The notes beneath the pieces were generated by a model, which was given only the letters and a program-made list of their open reading frames with translations, was not told the DNA's origin and ran no database searches. A program made the translations under genes and the position numbers. Of a stretch of 64,000 nucleotides of DNA, positions 12,101 to 27,100 are shown piece after piece. The DNA is from Lamellibrachia satsuma (Eukaryota; Annelida; Polychaeta; Sabellida; Siboglinidae). The DNA lies in assembly GCA_033239005.1 (NCBI GenBank), contig BSQZ01000080.1, positions 2,726,501 through 2,790,500 on the forward strand. Reading direction: 5' to 3'. Position 1 is the stretch's first letter. Each line of letters opens with the position of its first letter.

Positions 12101-15100
12101 GGCCTAGTGAAAGGTCTAACAGAACGTTACATCCTGTAGTGGGTGGACAAGGCCTAGTGAAAGGTCTAACAGAAGGTTACATCCTGTAGTGGGTGGACAA
12201 GGCCTAGTGAAAGGTCTAACAGAAGGTTACATCCTGTTGTGAGTGGACAAGGCCTAGTGAAAGGTCTAGTAGAATGTTACATCCTGTAGTGAGTGGACAA
12301 GGCCTAGTGAAAGGTCTAGCAGAAGGTTACATCCTGTAGTGGGTGGACAAGGCCTAGTGAAAGGTCTAGTAGAATGTTACATCCTGTAGTGGGTGGACAG
12401 TGCCTAGTGAAAGGTCTAGCAGAAGGTTACATCCTGTTGTGAGTGGACAAGGCCTAGTGAAAGGTCTAGTAGAAGGTTACATCCTGTAATGGGTGGACAA
12501 GGCCTAGTGAAAGGTCTAGCAGAAGGTTACATCCTGTAGTGAGTGGACAAGGCCTAGTGAAAGGTCTAACAGAAGGTTACATCCTGTAGTGAGTGGACAA
12601 GGCCTAGTGAAAGGTCTAGCAGAAGGTTACATCCTGTAGTGAGTGGACAAGGCCTAGTGAAAGGTCTAGCAAAAGGTTACATCCTGTAGTGGGTGGACAA
12701 GGCCTAGTGAAAGGTCTAACAGAAGGTTACATCCTGTAGTGGGTGGACAAGGCCTAGTGAAAGGTCTAGTAGAAGGTTACATCCTGTAGTGGGTGGACAA
12801 GGCCTAGTGAAAGGTCTAGTAGAAGGTTACATCCTGTAGTCGGTGGACAAGTCCTAGTGAAAGGTCTAGCAGAAGGTTACATCCTGTAGTGGGTGGACAA
12901 GGCCTAGTGAAAGGTCTAACAGAAGGTTACATCCTGTAGTGGGTGGACAAGGCCTAGTGAAAGGTCTAGTAGAATGTTACATCCTGTAGTGGGTGGACAA
13001 GGCCTAGTGAAAGGTCTAGTAGAAGGTTACATCCTGTAGTGGGTGGACAAGGCCTAGTGAAAGGTCTAGTAGAAGGTTACATCCTGTAGTGGGTGGACAA
13101 GGCCTAGTGAAAGGTCTAGTAGAAGGTTACATCCTGTAGTGGGTGGACAAGGCCTAGTGAAAGGTCTAGTAGAAGGTTACATCCTGTAGTGGGTGGACAA
13201 GGCCTAGTGAAAGGTCTAGTAGAAGGTTACATCCTGTAGTGAGTGGACAAGGCCTAGTGAAAGGTCTAGTAGAAGGTTACATCCTGTAGTGGGTGGACAA
13301 GGCCTAGTGAAAGGTCTAGTAGAAGGTTACATCCTGTAGTCGGTGGACAAGGCCTAGTGAAAGGTCTAGTAGAAGGTTACATCCTGTAGTGGGTGGACAA
13401 GGCCTAGTGAATGGTCTAGTAGAAGGTTACATCCTGTAGTGAGTGGACAAGGCCTAGTGAAAGGTCTAGTAGAAGGTTACATCCTGTAGTGGGTGGACAA
13501 GTCCTAGTGAAAGGTCTAGTAGAAGGTTACATCCTGTAGTGAGTGGACAAGGCCTAGTGAAAGGTCTAACAGAAGGTTACATCCTGTAGTGGGTGGACAA
13601 GGCCTAGTGAAAGGTCTAACAGAAGGTCACATCCTGTAGTGGGTGGACAAGGCCTAGTGAAAGGTCTAACAGAAGGTCACATCCTGTAGTGGGTGGACAA
13701 GGCCTAGTGAAAGGTCTAACAGAAGGTTACATCCTGTAGTGGGTGGACAAGGCCTAGTGAAAGGTCTAGCAGAAGGTTACATCCTGTAGTGAGTGGACAA
13801 GGCCTAGTGAAAGGTCTAACAGAAGGTTACATCCTGTAGTGGGTGGACAAGGCCTAGTGAAAGGTCTAGTAGAAGGTTACATCCTGTAGTGGGTGGACAA
13901 GGCCTAGTGAAAGGTCTAACAGAAGGTTACATCCTGTAGTGAGTGGACAAGGCCTAGTGAAAGGTCTAACAGAAGGTTACATCCTGTAGTGGGTGGACAA
14001 GGCCTAGTGAAAGGTCTAGCAGAAGGTTACATCCTGTAGTGGGTGGACAAGGCCTAGTGAAAGGTCTAACAGAAGGTTACATCCTGTAGTGGGTGGACAA
14101 GGCCTAGTGAAAGGTCTAGCAGAAGGTTACATCCTGTAGTGGGTGGACAAGGCCTAGTGAAAGGTCTAACAGAAGGTTACATCCTGTAGTGAGTGGACAA
14201 GGCCTAGTTGTTTGACAAACCCATGTGAAATATGACAAGTACAAAGCTAAGACTGATGTTCTGTCATTTGTCATCCTGGGTGTTGATATGTGCTTTTTAT
14301 CATACAAGGTTTCTGCTACAACAAATTTATTTTAACAATGAAATACAGCATTGACTGACATCATACATAATGCCACTGCATTCAGCCACACAGCCAATTA
14401 TAACACTGTCTGCTACTGACTTGTGAGTGTTGGTGTGTTTTATCATACAAGGTTGTTGTATCAGCAAAATGACCCACTTTGAGTTTGATGTGAAAAATAG
14501 CAGAGAATGGCCTCATATTTTGTTCAGCCAATCACGTCACTCTCTGCTCTGAGAGGCTCCTTTATATAGAGCCAACTAGGGCGGTGGGGACTTAACCACC
14601 TACACTTTGAATGACAGCAGTGGAACAGAAACCCAGTTGCCCTGACAGACAGTGCAAGGTTCAGAGTATGGTAAAATAACAAGACTCACTTGAACCCATT
14701 CATGCAGAGGGGTACCAGTCCCTGCATGAGGGTGGACGGGAAACTGTCATGGCTCAACAGTTCATAGAACCTGAAACACACACAAGTCCCTGCATGAGGG
14801 AGGATGGGAAACTGTCATGGATCAACAGTTCATAGAACCTGAAACACACACAAGTCCCTGCATGAGGGTTGATGGGAAACTGTCATGGCTCAACAGTTCG
14901 TAGAACCTGAAACACACACAAGTCCCTGCATGAGGGTTGATGGGAAACTGTCATGGATCAACAGTTCGTAGAACCTGAAACACACACAAGTCCCTGCATG
15001 AGGGAGGATGGGAAACTGTCATGGATCAACAGTTCGTAGAACCTGAAACACACACAAGTTCCTGCATGAGGGAGGATGGGAAACTGTCATGGATCAACAG

Positions 15101-18100
15101 TTCGTAGAACCTGAAACACACACAAGTCCCTGCATGAGGGTGGATGGGAAACTGTCATGGCTCAACAATTCGTAGAACCTGAAACACGCACAAGTCCCTG
15201 CACGAGAGTAGATGGCAAACTGTCATGGCTCAACAGTTCGTAGAACCTGAAACACACAAAAGTCCCTGCATGAGGGTGGATGGAAAACTGTCATGACTCA
15301 ACAGTTCGTAGAACCTGAAACACACAGAAGTAACCTTGACAAATATCTCAGAGGGGCGGGTTACACATAGACGAATAATCATTAAACTCTCAATAAACCA
15401 TTTGGCATTTGGACTTTTTGCTTTGGATGGCAATATGTTAACATAAACATGTTACTGTTAACATGAACATGTTACTGTTAACATGAACACGTTACTGCTA
15501 ACATGAACATGTTACTGTTAACATGAACATGTTACTGCTAACATGAACATGTTAATGTTAACATGAACATGTTCTACTATTCAGGACTGCGTTCACCATA
15601 GCTAAATCCAGAGTTAAAATGAATGGAAACCTTGAATGTTTACGTAGAAAGTTGCCTGTGAGACTAAGCTAGCCATCTGAACTAGTTGCAACATTTAACC
15701 TGGCAATAAATATACTGTAGGTGATTATTTCTACAATCCACGAATCAGAAACCGTAAACTGATGGACATTGTAATTAATTTCAAGTCATTTCTGTCATCT
15801 GACAAGACGGCATAATTAAGAATTCATGAGCATTTATCAGGGATGACGTGACAGAAACATAAAAAAATATAACATCTTGAAACGAAATTCTGGTAAATAC
15901 ATAAAAAAAATTTTTTTACAACAACAATGCAACAAATGAAATGGAATCAAGCAAAAACCTGAATAAAAGAAATGGCAGTAAAGATGTTGCACTTACTGGA
16001 TGAGTTGTCGAAGCTGTCCAGCACCGCGGGTCACCTGGTCAGTGACGTGGTTCATGCGACTGCACTGGTAGTAGTTGGACTTGACTGAAAACACAAGCAC
16101 TTAGTGATTATTTCATATCACACCAAAAGTAAAGATTTGCTTGAATGCTGGCTTTCAGATACAGATATGAAAGTCAACAAATTATTCCAATTACGCAAAC
16201 TTTATAATCACTTAACTGCTTTTATATAAATGTATTTGCATGCATACGTATGTATGGACATACATATTTATATAACATGTGTCGATACATGCACATACCT
16301 GCTATAGGGTCCCTTGAAGAAAGGTAGGCAGCAGCTAGCCAGTAATCAGATAGCCAGTTGATATTCTTGGTTGCTCTGAAAGAATTAATAAAAATTTATA
16401 CAGTTAAGGATAAGGATAATTTTAAAGTTTAAGCCATCGTCTGCCACAAGAACAATCTTGGGAATTTTGCTACTACGCATTATGCAGAGGATATTTTTGA
16501 AATTAATTAATTATTCTCATATTAATAAAGATGGTTTTAAAAAAATAAAAAAATAAAATCTGCCAACTATCGAAATGAATAATTCTTAAATGTCAGTTCC
16601 ATGGTCCAAGTCATCGTTTATGTTTGTAAAATACCACTATTTAAATCCTTGGTTATTTAGAAAATAATAATAAAATACTTTAACTGGTTAATATTTTAAG
16701 CCTTTAGAGTATAGTTTACATATATCAAGTTTAATTAACTTTATAATTTTATTCTTTTTGCACACACCGATTGATTTTTTAACAAAAGAGAATGACCCAT
16801 GTAGTGGAAATGCATTGGTTCATTTGGATGGTCAGTTTTTCAGCATAATGAAATTATTGCATTTGTTTATGATAAAATGATTCTGACATTACTTGTTCTG
16901 TACGAGAGCTACCAAAACACAGATTTTCCTACTTGAAACAGACATCCCAATTCAAGGTCACAAAATAATAATAGTGCTTGTTCTTGATATAGTGTTTCTT
17001 AAGTAAATAATTACAAATCAAAGGTCTCCACACTAAGTTAAGCTAATAATAAAAATAAATGCCTTAACTATTCAAACACAACTAATAGATAAATTATGGA
17101 AATTGTTGAAGTACACTTTAAGCCAATAAATAATAATAAATATATAGAAAAGACTGCAAAATAGAAAGTAATGCGGATTTTAGGAATGTTGTCACTTCTG
17201 CTCAAATAAAGCCATTCTACCTGCAGAATTACATCTTAAGTCAGTTTAATCGATTTTTATTTCTCAATTACGCTACAGCTGTGAAACATTTGTCGAACAT
17301 GGCAAACTCACACCCAACTGACTAAAACAGGCCAATACATCAATCACCAGGGATAGGCATCTTCTATTACCTTACTCTCAGGTATGCCTGCAGACGTGGA
17401 CCTTCTTTGTGTCGGAATTCTTCAACAACTTCCTCTGTTAACTCAAACTCGTCTTTGTTGACGAGCTGTCGAGCGACCCCAAGCCATCTACAAGAGCAGT
17501 TCCAAAACACAGGGCAATAGTCATTGTCTAAATAGCACTGTACCTCTGACATTGTCTAAATAACACTGTACCTCTGACATTGTCTAAATAACTCTGAACC
17601 TCTGACATTGTCTAAATAACACTGTTCCTCTGACATTGTCTAAATAACACTATACCTCTGACATTGTTTAAATAACACTGTACCTCTGACATTGTCTAAA
17701 TAACACTGTACCTCTGACAATGTCTAAATAACACTGTACCTCTGACATTGTCTAAATAACACTGTACCTCTGACATTGTCTAAATAACGCTGTACCTCTG
17801 ACACTGCTAAATAACATTGTACCTCTGACATTGTCTAAATAACACTGTACCTCTGACAGTGTCTAAATAACACTGTACCTCTGACATTGTCTAAATAACA
17901 CTGTACCTCTGACATTGTCTAAATAACACTGTACCTCTGACATTGTCTAAATAACACTGTACCTCTGACATTGTCTAAATAACACTGTACCTCTGACATT
18001 GTCTAAATAACAATGTACCTCTGACATTGTCTAAATAACATTGTACCTCTGACATTGTCTAAATAACACTGTACCTCTGACAGTGTCTAAATAACACTGT

Positions 18101-21100
18101 ACCTCTGACATTGTCTAAATAACACTGTACCTCTGACATTGTCTAAATAACACTGTACCTCTGACATTGTCTAAATAACACTGTACCTCTGACATTGTCT
18201 AAATAACACTGTACCTCTGACATTGTCTAAATAACAATGTACCTCTGACAGTGTCTAAATAACACTGTACCTCTGACAGTGTCTAAATAACACTGTACCT
18301 CTGACATTGTCTAAATAACACTGTACCTCTGACATTGTCTAAATAACAATGTACCTCTGACATTGTCTAAATAACACTGTACCTCTGACATTGTCTAAAT
18401 AACACTGTACCTCTGACATTATCTAAATAACAATGTACCTCTGACATTGTCTAAATAACATTGTACCTCTGACATTGTCTAAATAACACTGTACCTCTGA
18501 CATTGTCTAAATAACACTGTACCTCTGACATTGTCTAAATAACGCTGTACCTCTGACACTGCAAATACCATGTCCTTAGTTTGGTTCATTGTTCTTACTA
18601 TCATCCATCTCTCATCCCTCTATCATTCGTCTATCATCCTTCTCTCATCCGTCTATCATCCTTCTATCATTCGTCTATCATCCTTCTATCATCAGTCTAT
18701 CATCCGTTTATCATCAGTCTTATCATCCGTCTATCACCAGTCTATCATCGGTCTATCACCCATCTATCATCCATCTATCACCCATTTGTATTTCAGGCAT
18801 TGTTAATATACCTCTGTACGGTATATCTGCTGAAATAAATTTAAGATACTTCTAATAATTCTAAATATTTGTTCCACATAGTTATGCTTAAAATAACATA
18901 TTTATTTTAAGGTATCATTCTATAATTACAAATATCATCAATCATCACAGAATACAGACTTTAAACAGTTTTATATAGCGTTCAAACTTTGTTTGCAGAA
19001 ATGTTATAATCCAGTGGTGCATGTACTCATTAATTGATGAAGTAACAACTATAAATGAATCTAACCAAAATACATAAGATCCAATTAAAATCTTTAGCTT
19101 TACTGGTAACACAAATGACCTATCTGTGCAGTGAAGTGACAGACACGGGAACAGATGAAGATGTCAAAAGCAGCAGGTCAGGTCAGGCAATATCAATGTG
19201 ACAAGTGTGTTGCTGTGTCTCTGAGACATGGAGAGTAACCAAGATATTTACCAAAACACTAAACAAAATTCATAAACAAATGTCTCAGATACATCCTCAT
19301 AATGAAATGGCAAGCCAAGATCACAAACAGAGAGCTCACAGGACACAGAGAGTTCACAAGGACACAGCGAGTTCACGAGGACACAGATAGCTCACAGGAC
19401 ACAGACCAACACAACTTCAGGCAGATCAAAAAAGACCTGGACAGGAGTTTTAGGACACACCCTCCAGAAAGAAATCACCAGTGTCATGAGAGAGTCCTCA
19501 AGGGAAAAGATAGCCAGAAAGACCAACAAATAGCAGGAGGAGGTGAGTAGCTGAAGGAGGAGGTGAGTATGTAAATGAGGAAGTCAGTAGCTGAAGAAAT
19601 GACAAAGTTTGGAAACACTTGGAAAGAAATGGAAATGATCAGTCAAAAACTGAGTGTATTAGAGAAGTGTTGTTTTGGCCCTATACCCCAGTTGGAGCAA
19701 AGTGTTGTTTTGGCCCTATACCCCAGTTGGAGCAAAGTGTTGTTTTGGCCCTATACCCCAGTTGGAGCAGTGTTGTTTTGGCCCTATACCCCAGTTGGAG
19801 CAAAGTGTTGTTTTGGCCCTATACCCCAGTTGGAGCAAAGTGTTGTTTTGGCCCTATACCCCAGTTGGAGCAAAGTGTTGTTTTGGCCCTATACCCCAGT
19901 TGGAGCAAAGTGTTGTTTTGGCCCTATACCCCAGTTGGAGCAAAGTGTTGTTTTGGCCCTATACCCCAGTTGGAGCAAAGTGTTGTTTTGGCCCTATACC
20001 CCAGTTGGAGCAAAGACGATTAAGTAGGTAAGTTATACAGTTCTCTTACAGATAACTATTTACAAGATAACTTTGCCTGTCTGCGAGGAGTGGTTTCAGT
20101 GGTACCCTGCTCTATGCCCACTTTCAAAATAGACCGCCATCTCACATTACAATAATAGAATTTATCTTTTCTCAGAAGCTGCAGGTCTGAGAATAAATCT
20201 GAGGACTAATTTAACGACTACTGGTGCATTTGGTATATATCTCATCATAGACAATTGGCAGCAATGTTAACCCTTTAGAAGTTGGGTCTTCATGTTTCCA
20301 ATATCAGTGCGTATCTAGATCTTAGACTCTAGCAGGTATGTTCATGAGTGTGTATCTAGTTCCTAGACTCTAGCTGGTATGTTCATATCAGCGTGTATCT
20401 AGTTCCTAGACTCTAGCTGGTTTGTTCTTCTTGTTCCTAGATTCTTGCTCTTGTTCCTAGACTCTAGCTGGTATGTTCATATCAGCATGTATCTTGTTCC
20501 TAGACTCTAGCTGGTATGTTCATATCAGTGTGTATCTTGTTCCTAGACTCTAGCAGGTATGTTCATGAGTGTGTATCTAGTTCCTAGACTCTAGCTGGTA
20601 TGTTCATATCAGCATGTATCTTGTTCCTAGACTCTAGCTGGTATGTTCATATCAGTGTGTATCTTGTTCCTAGACTCTAGCAGGTATGTTCATGAGTGTG
20701 TATCTAGTTCCTAGACTCTAGCTGGTATGTTCATATCAGCATGTATCTTGTTCCTAGACTCTAGCTGGTATGTTCATATCAGTGTGTATCTTGTTCCTAG
20801 ACTCTAGCAGGTATGTTCATGAGTGTGTATCTAGTTCCTAGACTCTAGCTGGTATGTTCATATCAGCGTGTGTATCTAGTTCCTAGACTCTAGCTGGTAT
20901 GTTCATATCAGCTTATATCTTGTTTTTTAGACTGTAGCTGGTACATGTTCATATAGTAAGAGTGGACATTATAGCTATCTTTCATAGTTGTATTTCAGGT
21001 TGATGAAGATTTTGAGACAGGCACTGACAAAACTCTAGTGTAAATTATGACTTTTACCACACATGTAAACAAAACGGTCACGTAACTGCGCCTATCTGGC

Positions 21101-24100
21101 TGCATGCAAATGGACTGCCGATAATTTGGCAAATTTGTACGTTTTAGTTATTTCAACAACACCAAGTTTTATTGTAAACACAAAGCAATTTCATCCTACA
21201 CAAGTCCACCGTACATGTGTGTTTTTTTACTGATTTTAAAAACTGTTCTTATTGTGCACTGGGGATTCAGTCACCTAGCCAACCATTCCAGCTGGTCATT
21301 CAGGCACGACCAAGGTTGCCCTTTTACACAACCATGTCAGCTGGTCATTCAGGCATGACCAAGGTTGCCCAGGTATTTAACAAGATCTTTAACAAGATTG
21401 CCATCCCAAATAACAAGTTCCAGATGGCAAGTGGACAAGGAAGCCATTGGCTTATCGAGAGTCCAACAATTTTCTCATATATGTGTAGCCCGCGCTTATC
21501 AAATATCTGTCAATTCTATTTTTAAACATATTCACACTACTAGCATTAAAACAATCATTTGGCAGTTTGTTCCATTCATTTATCACCCTCTGTGAGAAAG
21601 AGTACTTTCTCATGTCCAACCTACACTGTTCCTTAACTAATGCTGCTTTGTGTCCTCTGGTTCTACTGCCTTCTTTAAGTTTGAAGAACATATTCCTATC
21701 AACATCCTCATAACTGTTCACTATTTTAAACACTTCTATTTGGTCTCCTCTTAGTCTCCTGGTCTCTAGTGTTGTCAAACCACATTGTAATAAGCGACTT
21801 TCGTAACTAAGGTCTCTCAATTCTGGAATCATTTTAGTTGCTCTTCGTTGTATTCTGTCTAGCTTGTCTATGTCCTTTTTACGATACGGCCTCCATGCTT
21901 GAATACAATATTCCAAATGTGGTCTAACTATTGCTTTGTACAATATACGTGATAGTTCTCCTAATTAGCCCTAGAATTTGATTTCCTTTCGAAGCAGCAA
22001 TCCCCATTGCTCTGAAACGTTCATGTAATGTGGCAAGTTATGTAGCCATGGACACACCACAGCTGTAAGGTTGTCAATGAGGCACGGCTGCTGAGGTGGC
22101 ATTTGCCATGCAAGAACTTTTCAGCACTCCCACAGACAGAACTGCACTGCAAAATGATGTAAACAAACTTTGCAACACACTACCTGCCGAACAAGCTGGA
22201 CTACAACTAGTGTGTATATTGAAGAAGCCATCGTTGGACCAGGACGTGCTACAGAACTATAGGCCTGTTAGCAATTTGCCCCATGTAGCCAAGATCATTG
22301 ATCACAGCAATCATCTCAATGCACAGGACATGAATGAACTGCTCCAGACAGCAAGGAAGGCACTCTGCTTGTGCTACTAGAACTTAAGCTCAGCCTTCGA
22401 TACGATCGACCACAATATTCTACTCAATCGGCTCAGCAAGCGTTATGAACATCCAGGCTGCGCCCTCTAGTGGATGGAGTCATATCTGTCGGACCACAAA
22501 CAACGTGTTGTGATTGGCCAGACTACCTCTGGGCCTCACAGTCTTGATACTGGACTACCCCAGGGGTCCATCCTGGGGCCAGTATTTTTATTACTGTGAT
22601 GATCTCCTGTTAATGCTTGCTTTTGCATTGAATTCTACATCACTGCTTGAGGCCCTGCAACGTCTTGAAGCCCGTGTCTCAGAGATTCAGGAGTGGCTGA
22701 CCGCCAATTATTGAAATTGGATATCAGAAAAGTAAGTTCCTTCCAATTGTTCCAGCATCAGCCAAGAAATTGGTAGATGGGCTCCCCATCACTGTTGGTG
22801 GAGCTCTCATCCCAGTGGTGGATGAATTGAAAGACCTGGACATTCGCTTGGACATGTCTGCCAATACGTCCATGATCATCAGGTCCTGCTACTTCAAACT
22901 GCCACCTTCATCATATCAGCCAGATAAATAAGTTTCTGCCAAGAATGACCAGGGAGAGGGTAGTAGATGCACTTATCACATCGAGGCTAGACTACTATAA
23001 TTCCCTATTGTATGGCACAATGGACAAGAACTTTGTCAGACTACAGCATGTGCCAGATTCATTGTAAGGGTGTCCAAGTAAGCCAGCGTTACTCCGGTAC
23101 TCAGAGACCTACGTTGGCTGCCCATAAGGGAGCATGCTCGTTTCAAGGTCCTGGTTCTGGTCCACAAAGCTGTCAACAACTGTGGGCCAATGTACGACTT
23201 TGTGTCAATCCACAAGCATACCAGGTCCCTTCGGTCACCTTGTCAGACCTAGAACAAGATACAAGGTTGGGGACGCGAGCTTTGTGGCGGTTGCTCCAGA
23301 CCTATGGAATGACCTACCAGTGTCACTACATGAACTCAGCAGTGAGGCCACTTTTAAAATACTTTAAAAACACTCTATTTTAACATACATTTTAAAAGAT
23401 AGAAAGACTTTTAGCCTTGGCTTTAAGCCCTTTTAGTTCTGAACTGGTATATCACCTGCATGTAATTAAGACAAATTTACCGGCTATATTACTCAATTGT
23501 ATTACAATTTAGTTATTTATAAAAAAAATTATTTATGAATGTAATTTAATTATTTCATATTTTTATGTTAATGTTGTTTTATTTTAATTTAAATATTTTG
23601 TTTTAATTAATTTGTTTAATGAAATGTTAATTTCATTTTAAAGTCATTTAATTATCTGCTTTGTTATTTTATTTAATTATGTAGTTTTTAATGTAAAGCG
23701 CCTTGAGTAGTTTTTAACTAGATTTAGCACTATATAAGTGAACTATTTATTTATTTATAATGACAGTTGTAGTCTTAACAAGAGCAATGAGTGGTAACCA
23801 AGGCGGTGTTGGTTTCATAGCTGGCATTGTATTCAGTCTGTGCCACTCAACCATAATGACAGCTGTAGTCTTAACAAGAGCAATGAGTGGTAACCAAGGC
23901 AGTGTTGGTTTAATAGCTGGCATTGTATTCAGTCTGTGCCACTCAACCATAATGACAGCTGTAGTCTTAACAAGAGCAATGAGTGGTAACCAAGGCAGTG
24001 TTGGTTTAATAGCTGGCATTGTATTCAGTCTGCGCCACTCAAGCATAAGATTATAATATACAAATATGAACCTAATGCTCCGCAAACAAATGGGTGACAG

Positions 24101-27100
24101 ATAATATACGAGCCTTAACATTATCATGACAAAACTTAGTCTTGTGACATAGTGATATGACTATCTGATGAGTCCCAAGTCCTGTGTCGACAGACAGATT
24201 AACAGACTTCATGCATGAGCCAAATTTATGTTATTTATACAAATGATATTCTAACACTTTAACTACTGGATAAATAAAGTGTATAATTAATCATATATGG
24301 GTTAAATGCAAAGATACAAAATTTCAATAAAATTATAGGGTTCTGTGAAATCTAACATGCTATATATATTACTTTTACAATATAAATTACAACTTGTTGA
24401 CAAATATAAAACCAGTGTTATTGCTAAAAAAAATTATTTCTAAAAACGTATGAACTGTAGTCTATGTGAGCCAAAGGATACCCAAAATGTGGTGGCTCAA
24501 TTAATTAAATATTAGTAGTACTAGCATCCTTCTTTTTATAATGCCACCTTTTGGCACTGGACACATTGTTTTTACAACAAAACAAACACTTACTTAGAAT
24601 CATGTTAGGTTTCTTCTCTAGTAACTGTGGTAATGTATGAGTTTACAATCTTGTAGTTGTGTATACATGTCAAGTATCACAACTGCTAGGATGACACTTG
24701 GAGTCACAACAGGCTAGTCTACCATCTGTAATAAAACAACTTGCAAATTATAAACATTAAGGCTATTCTGGACTATTTATCTATTACCCAGCAGTAGTAA
24801 ACTGTACCTACTTGTCTAGGGTGCTGTCCAGGTCAGGCAATGGCTGCCTCGGCAACACTGATTCAAATTCATGGGTGGAAAATGGGCGTGGCCCTCTGAT
24901 GAGCTTCACAAGAATGCTCCATACCTGTAGAAATAACAATCTGCAGATGTATGCAAGTACAACATTTCAATTTCAATAACAGATGTATGCAAGTACAACA
25001 TTTCAATTTCAATAACAGATGTATGCAAGTACAACATTTCAATTTCAATAACAGATGTATGCAAGTACAACATTTCAATTTCAATAACAGATGTATGCAA
25101 GTACAACATTTCAATTTCAATAACAGATGTATGCAAGTACAACATTTCAATTTCAATAACAGCATCCAAATTGTTTTTAGGATTAGATTTGTAACCCAAA
25201 AATACAATTTCTTCTGTATAGATCTGGTAAAGCTACCAGAATTTATATAAGCTAACATAACAATATTTAAAATAAAATGTTGACATTAATTTATATTGTT
25301 GATTTTGTATACAGCTCTATAACTGATTATAAACCCACATCAATCTTGATACAGTCACATAACGTGAACACTTGAAACACGGCCCAACTCAAAAGAACAT
25401 CTTGGTAGTAAGAAAATGTTTGCTTTATTTGTTACCAATAATTTATTAAAAGTATACTTGTTTTGGTCAGTGTATAGGCAAAGGTATGCACGTTGTATAT
25501 CAGTTTGTGTATCAAAAATCTAGAAACAAAATTTTATTGTAAATAGAATATTCTAAGCATGTTCTAAATGCACTAATTTCAAGTGTTTTATTTAACATTG
25601 TCTCATGTATAACCACATTTGCTTCATAACTGACAAAGATAGATTTGATTATGATATTTAAATATCACAAATCCAGTAGAATGAATTTTAGACTAAAAGT
25701 AGGTGTTCAGGCATCTATAATATTTACCTGTTTTAGGTATGTTGATGCAAATATTTGGGAAACTTTTAAATGCTTAATAATACTGATATTAGGATTTGTA
25801 ATAGGCATAGGGTGGTTAATTATCAAGCAAAAATCAAGTAAATAAAATAACAATAAGTTCTGCTTAATAGGCCATAGCACTAGCCAAAAATTAACAACTG
25901 TCATTCATGAGCAAAATATATACAACTATACAACACAGTTACACTGTACAGGTAATAACTGACCAATCAGATTACATCAACTATACAACACCGTTACACT
26001 GTATAGGTAATAACTGACCAATCAGATTACAACATCAACTATAAAACACTGTTACACTGTATAGGTAATAACTGACCAATCAGATTACAACATCAACTAT
26101 ACAACATCAACTATACAACACCGTTACACTGTATAGGTAATAACTGACCAATCAGATTACAACATCAACTATACAACACTGTTACACTGTATAGGTAATA
26201 ACTGACCAATCAGATTACAACATCAACTATACAACACTGTTACACTGTATAGGTAATAACTGACCAATCAGATTACAACATCAACTATACAACACTGTTA
26301 CACTGTATAGGTAATAACTGACCAATCAGATTACAACATCAACTATACAACACAGTTACACTGTATAGGTAATAACTGACCAATCAGATTACAACATCAA
26401 CTATACAACACTGTTACACTGTATAGGTAATAACTGACCAATCAGATTACAACATCAACTATACAACACAGTTACACTGTATAGGTAATAACTGACCAAT
26501 CAGATTACAACATCAACTATACAACACTGTTACACTGTATAGGTAATAACTGACCAATCAGTTAGACTACAAAATTAAGCTGTCTGATTTGTTTATTATA
26601 ATAGTTGGACAACAAGTGGCAAGTCTGTGCACAATAGCTGAAGCAATATCACTCGAAGAATCCATGTGCTTTTCGAAATTGTTTTACTATATATAAGTAA
26701 TAAATGAACACAGACATTCTAAACACTGTGGCACTACAAATGTTCTTATTATCTTATTTATTTAATTATAATAAAGTAGACAGAGTCGTTTTACTTATAA
26801 CATCATTCTTTTTTAAATAATTATTATATTTTATAGCTATTTCATAGTTTTGCTGTTTTAATTTTGCCTAGTTGAGTTTTGTTTAGCCAAGTCTTAGCAA
26901 CCCATATATGTATAGTCTTTTTTATTAATACTAGTCAGTCTTCAGTATTAAAATGTAATTCTTAGTAGCTATTTTAATCAGTATTTTAGTCCAATGTAAA
27001 CACTCCTGAACAGAGCTTTATTCAGGATATGAGTGAATAAATACAGTTCATTGTTGTTATTATTATTCAATTTATTGTATTAAAATAACAAAAGTTCTTA

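Noticed and set aside
19575..20031. 150-codon plus-strand repeat frame
   Set aside because: All three frames of the 35-bp array are open; no start context or domain.
23760..24127. Frames on both strands over the 96-bp repeat
   Set aside because: 96 is a codon multiple, so three open copies are expected; no family resemblance.
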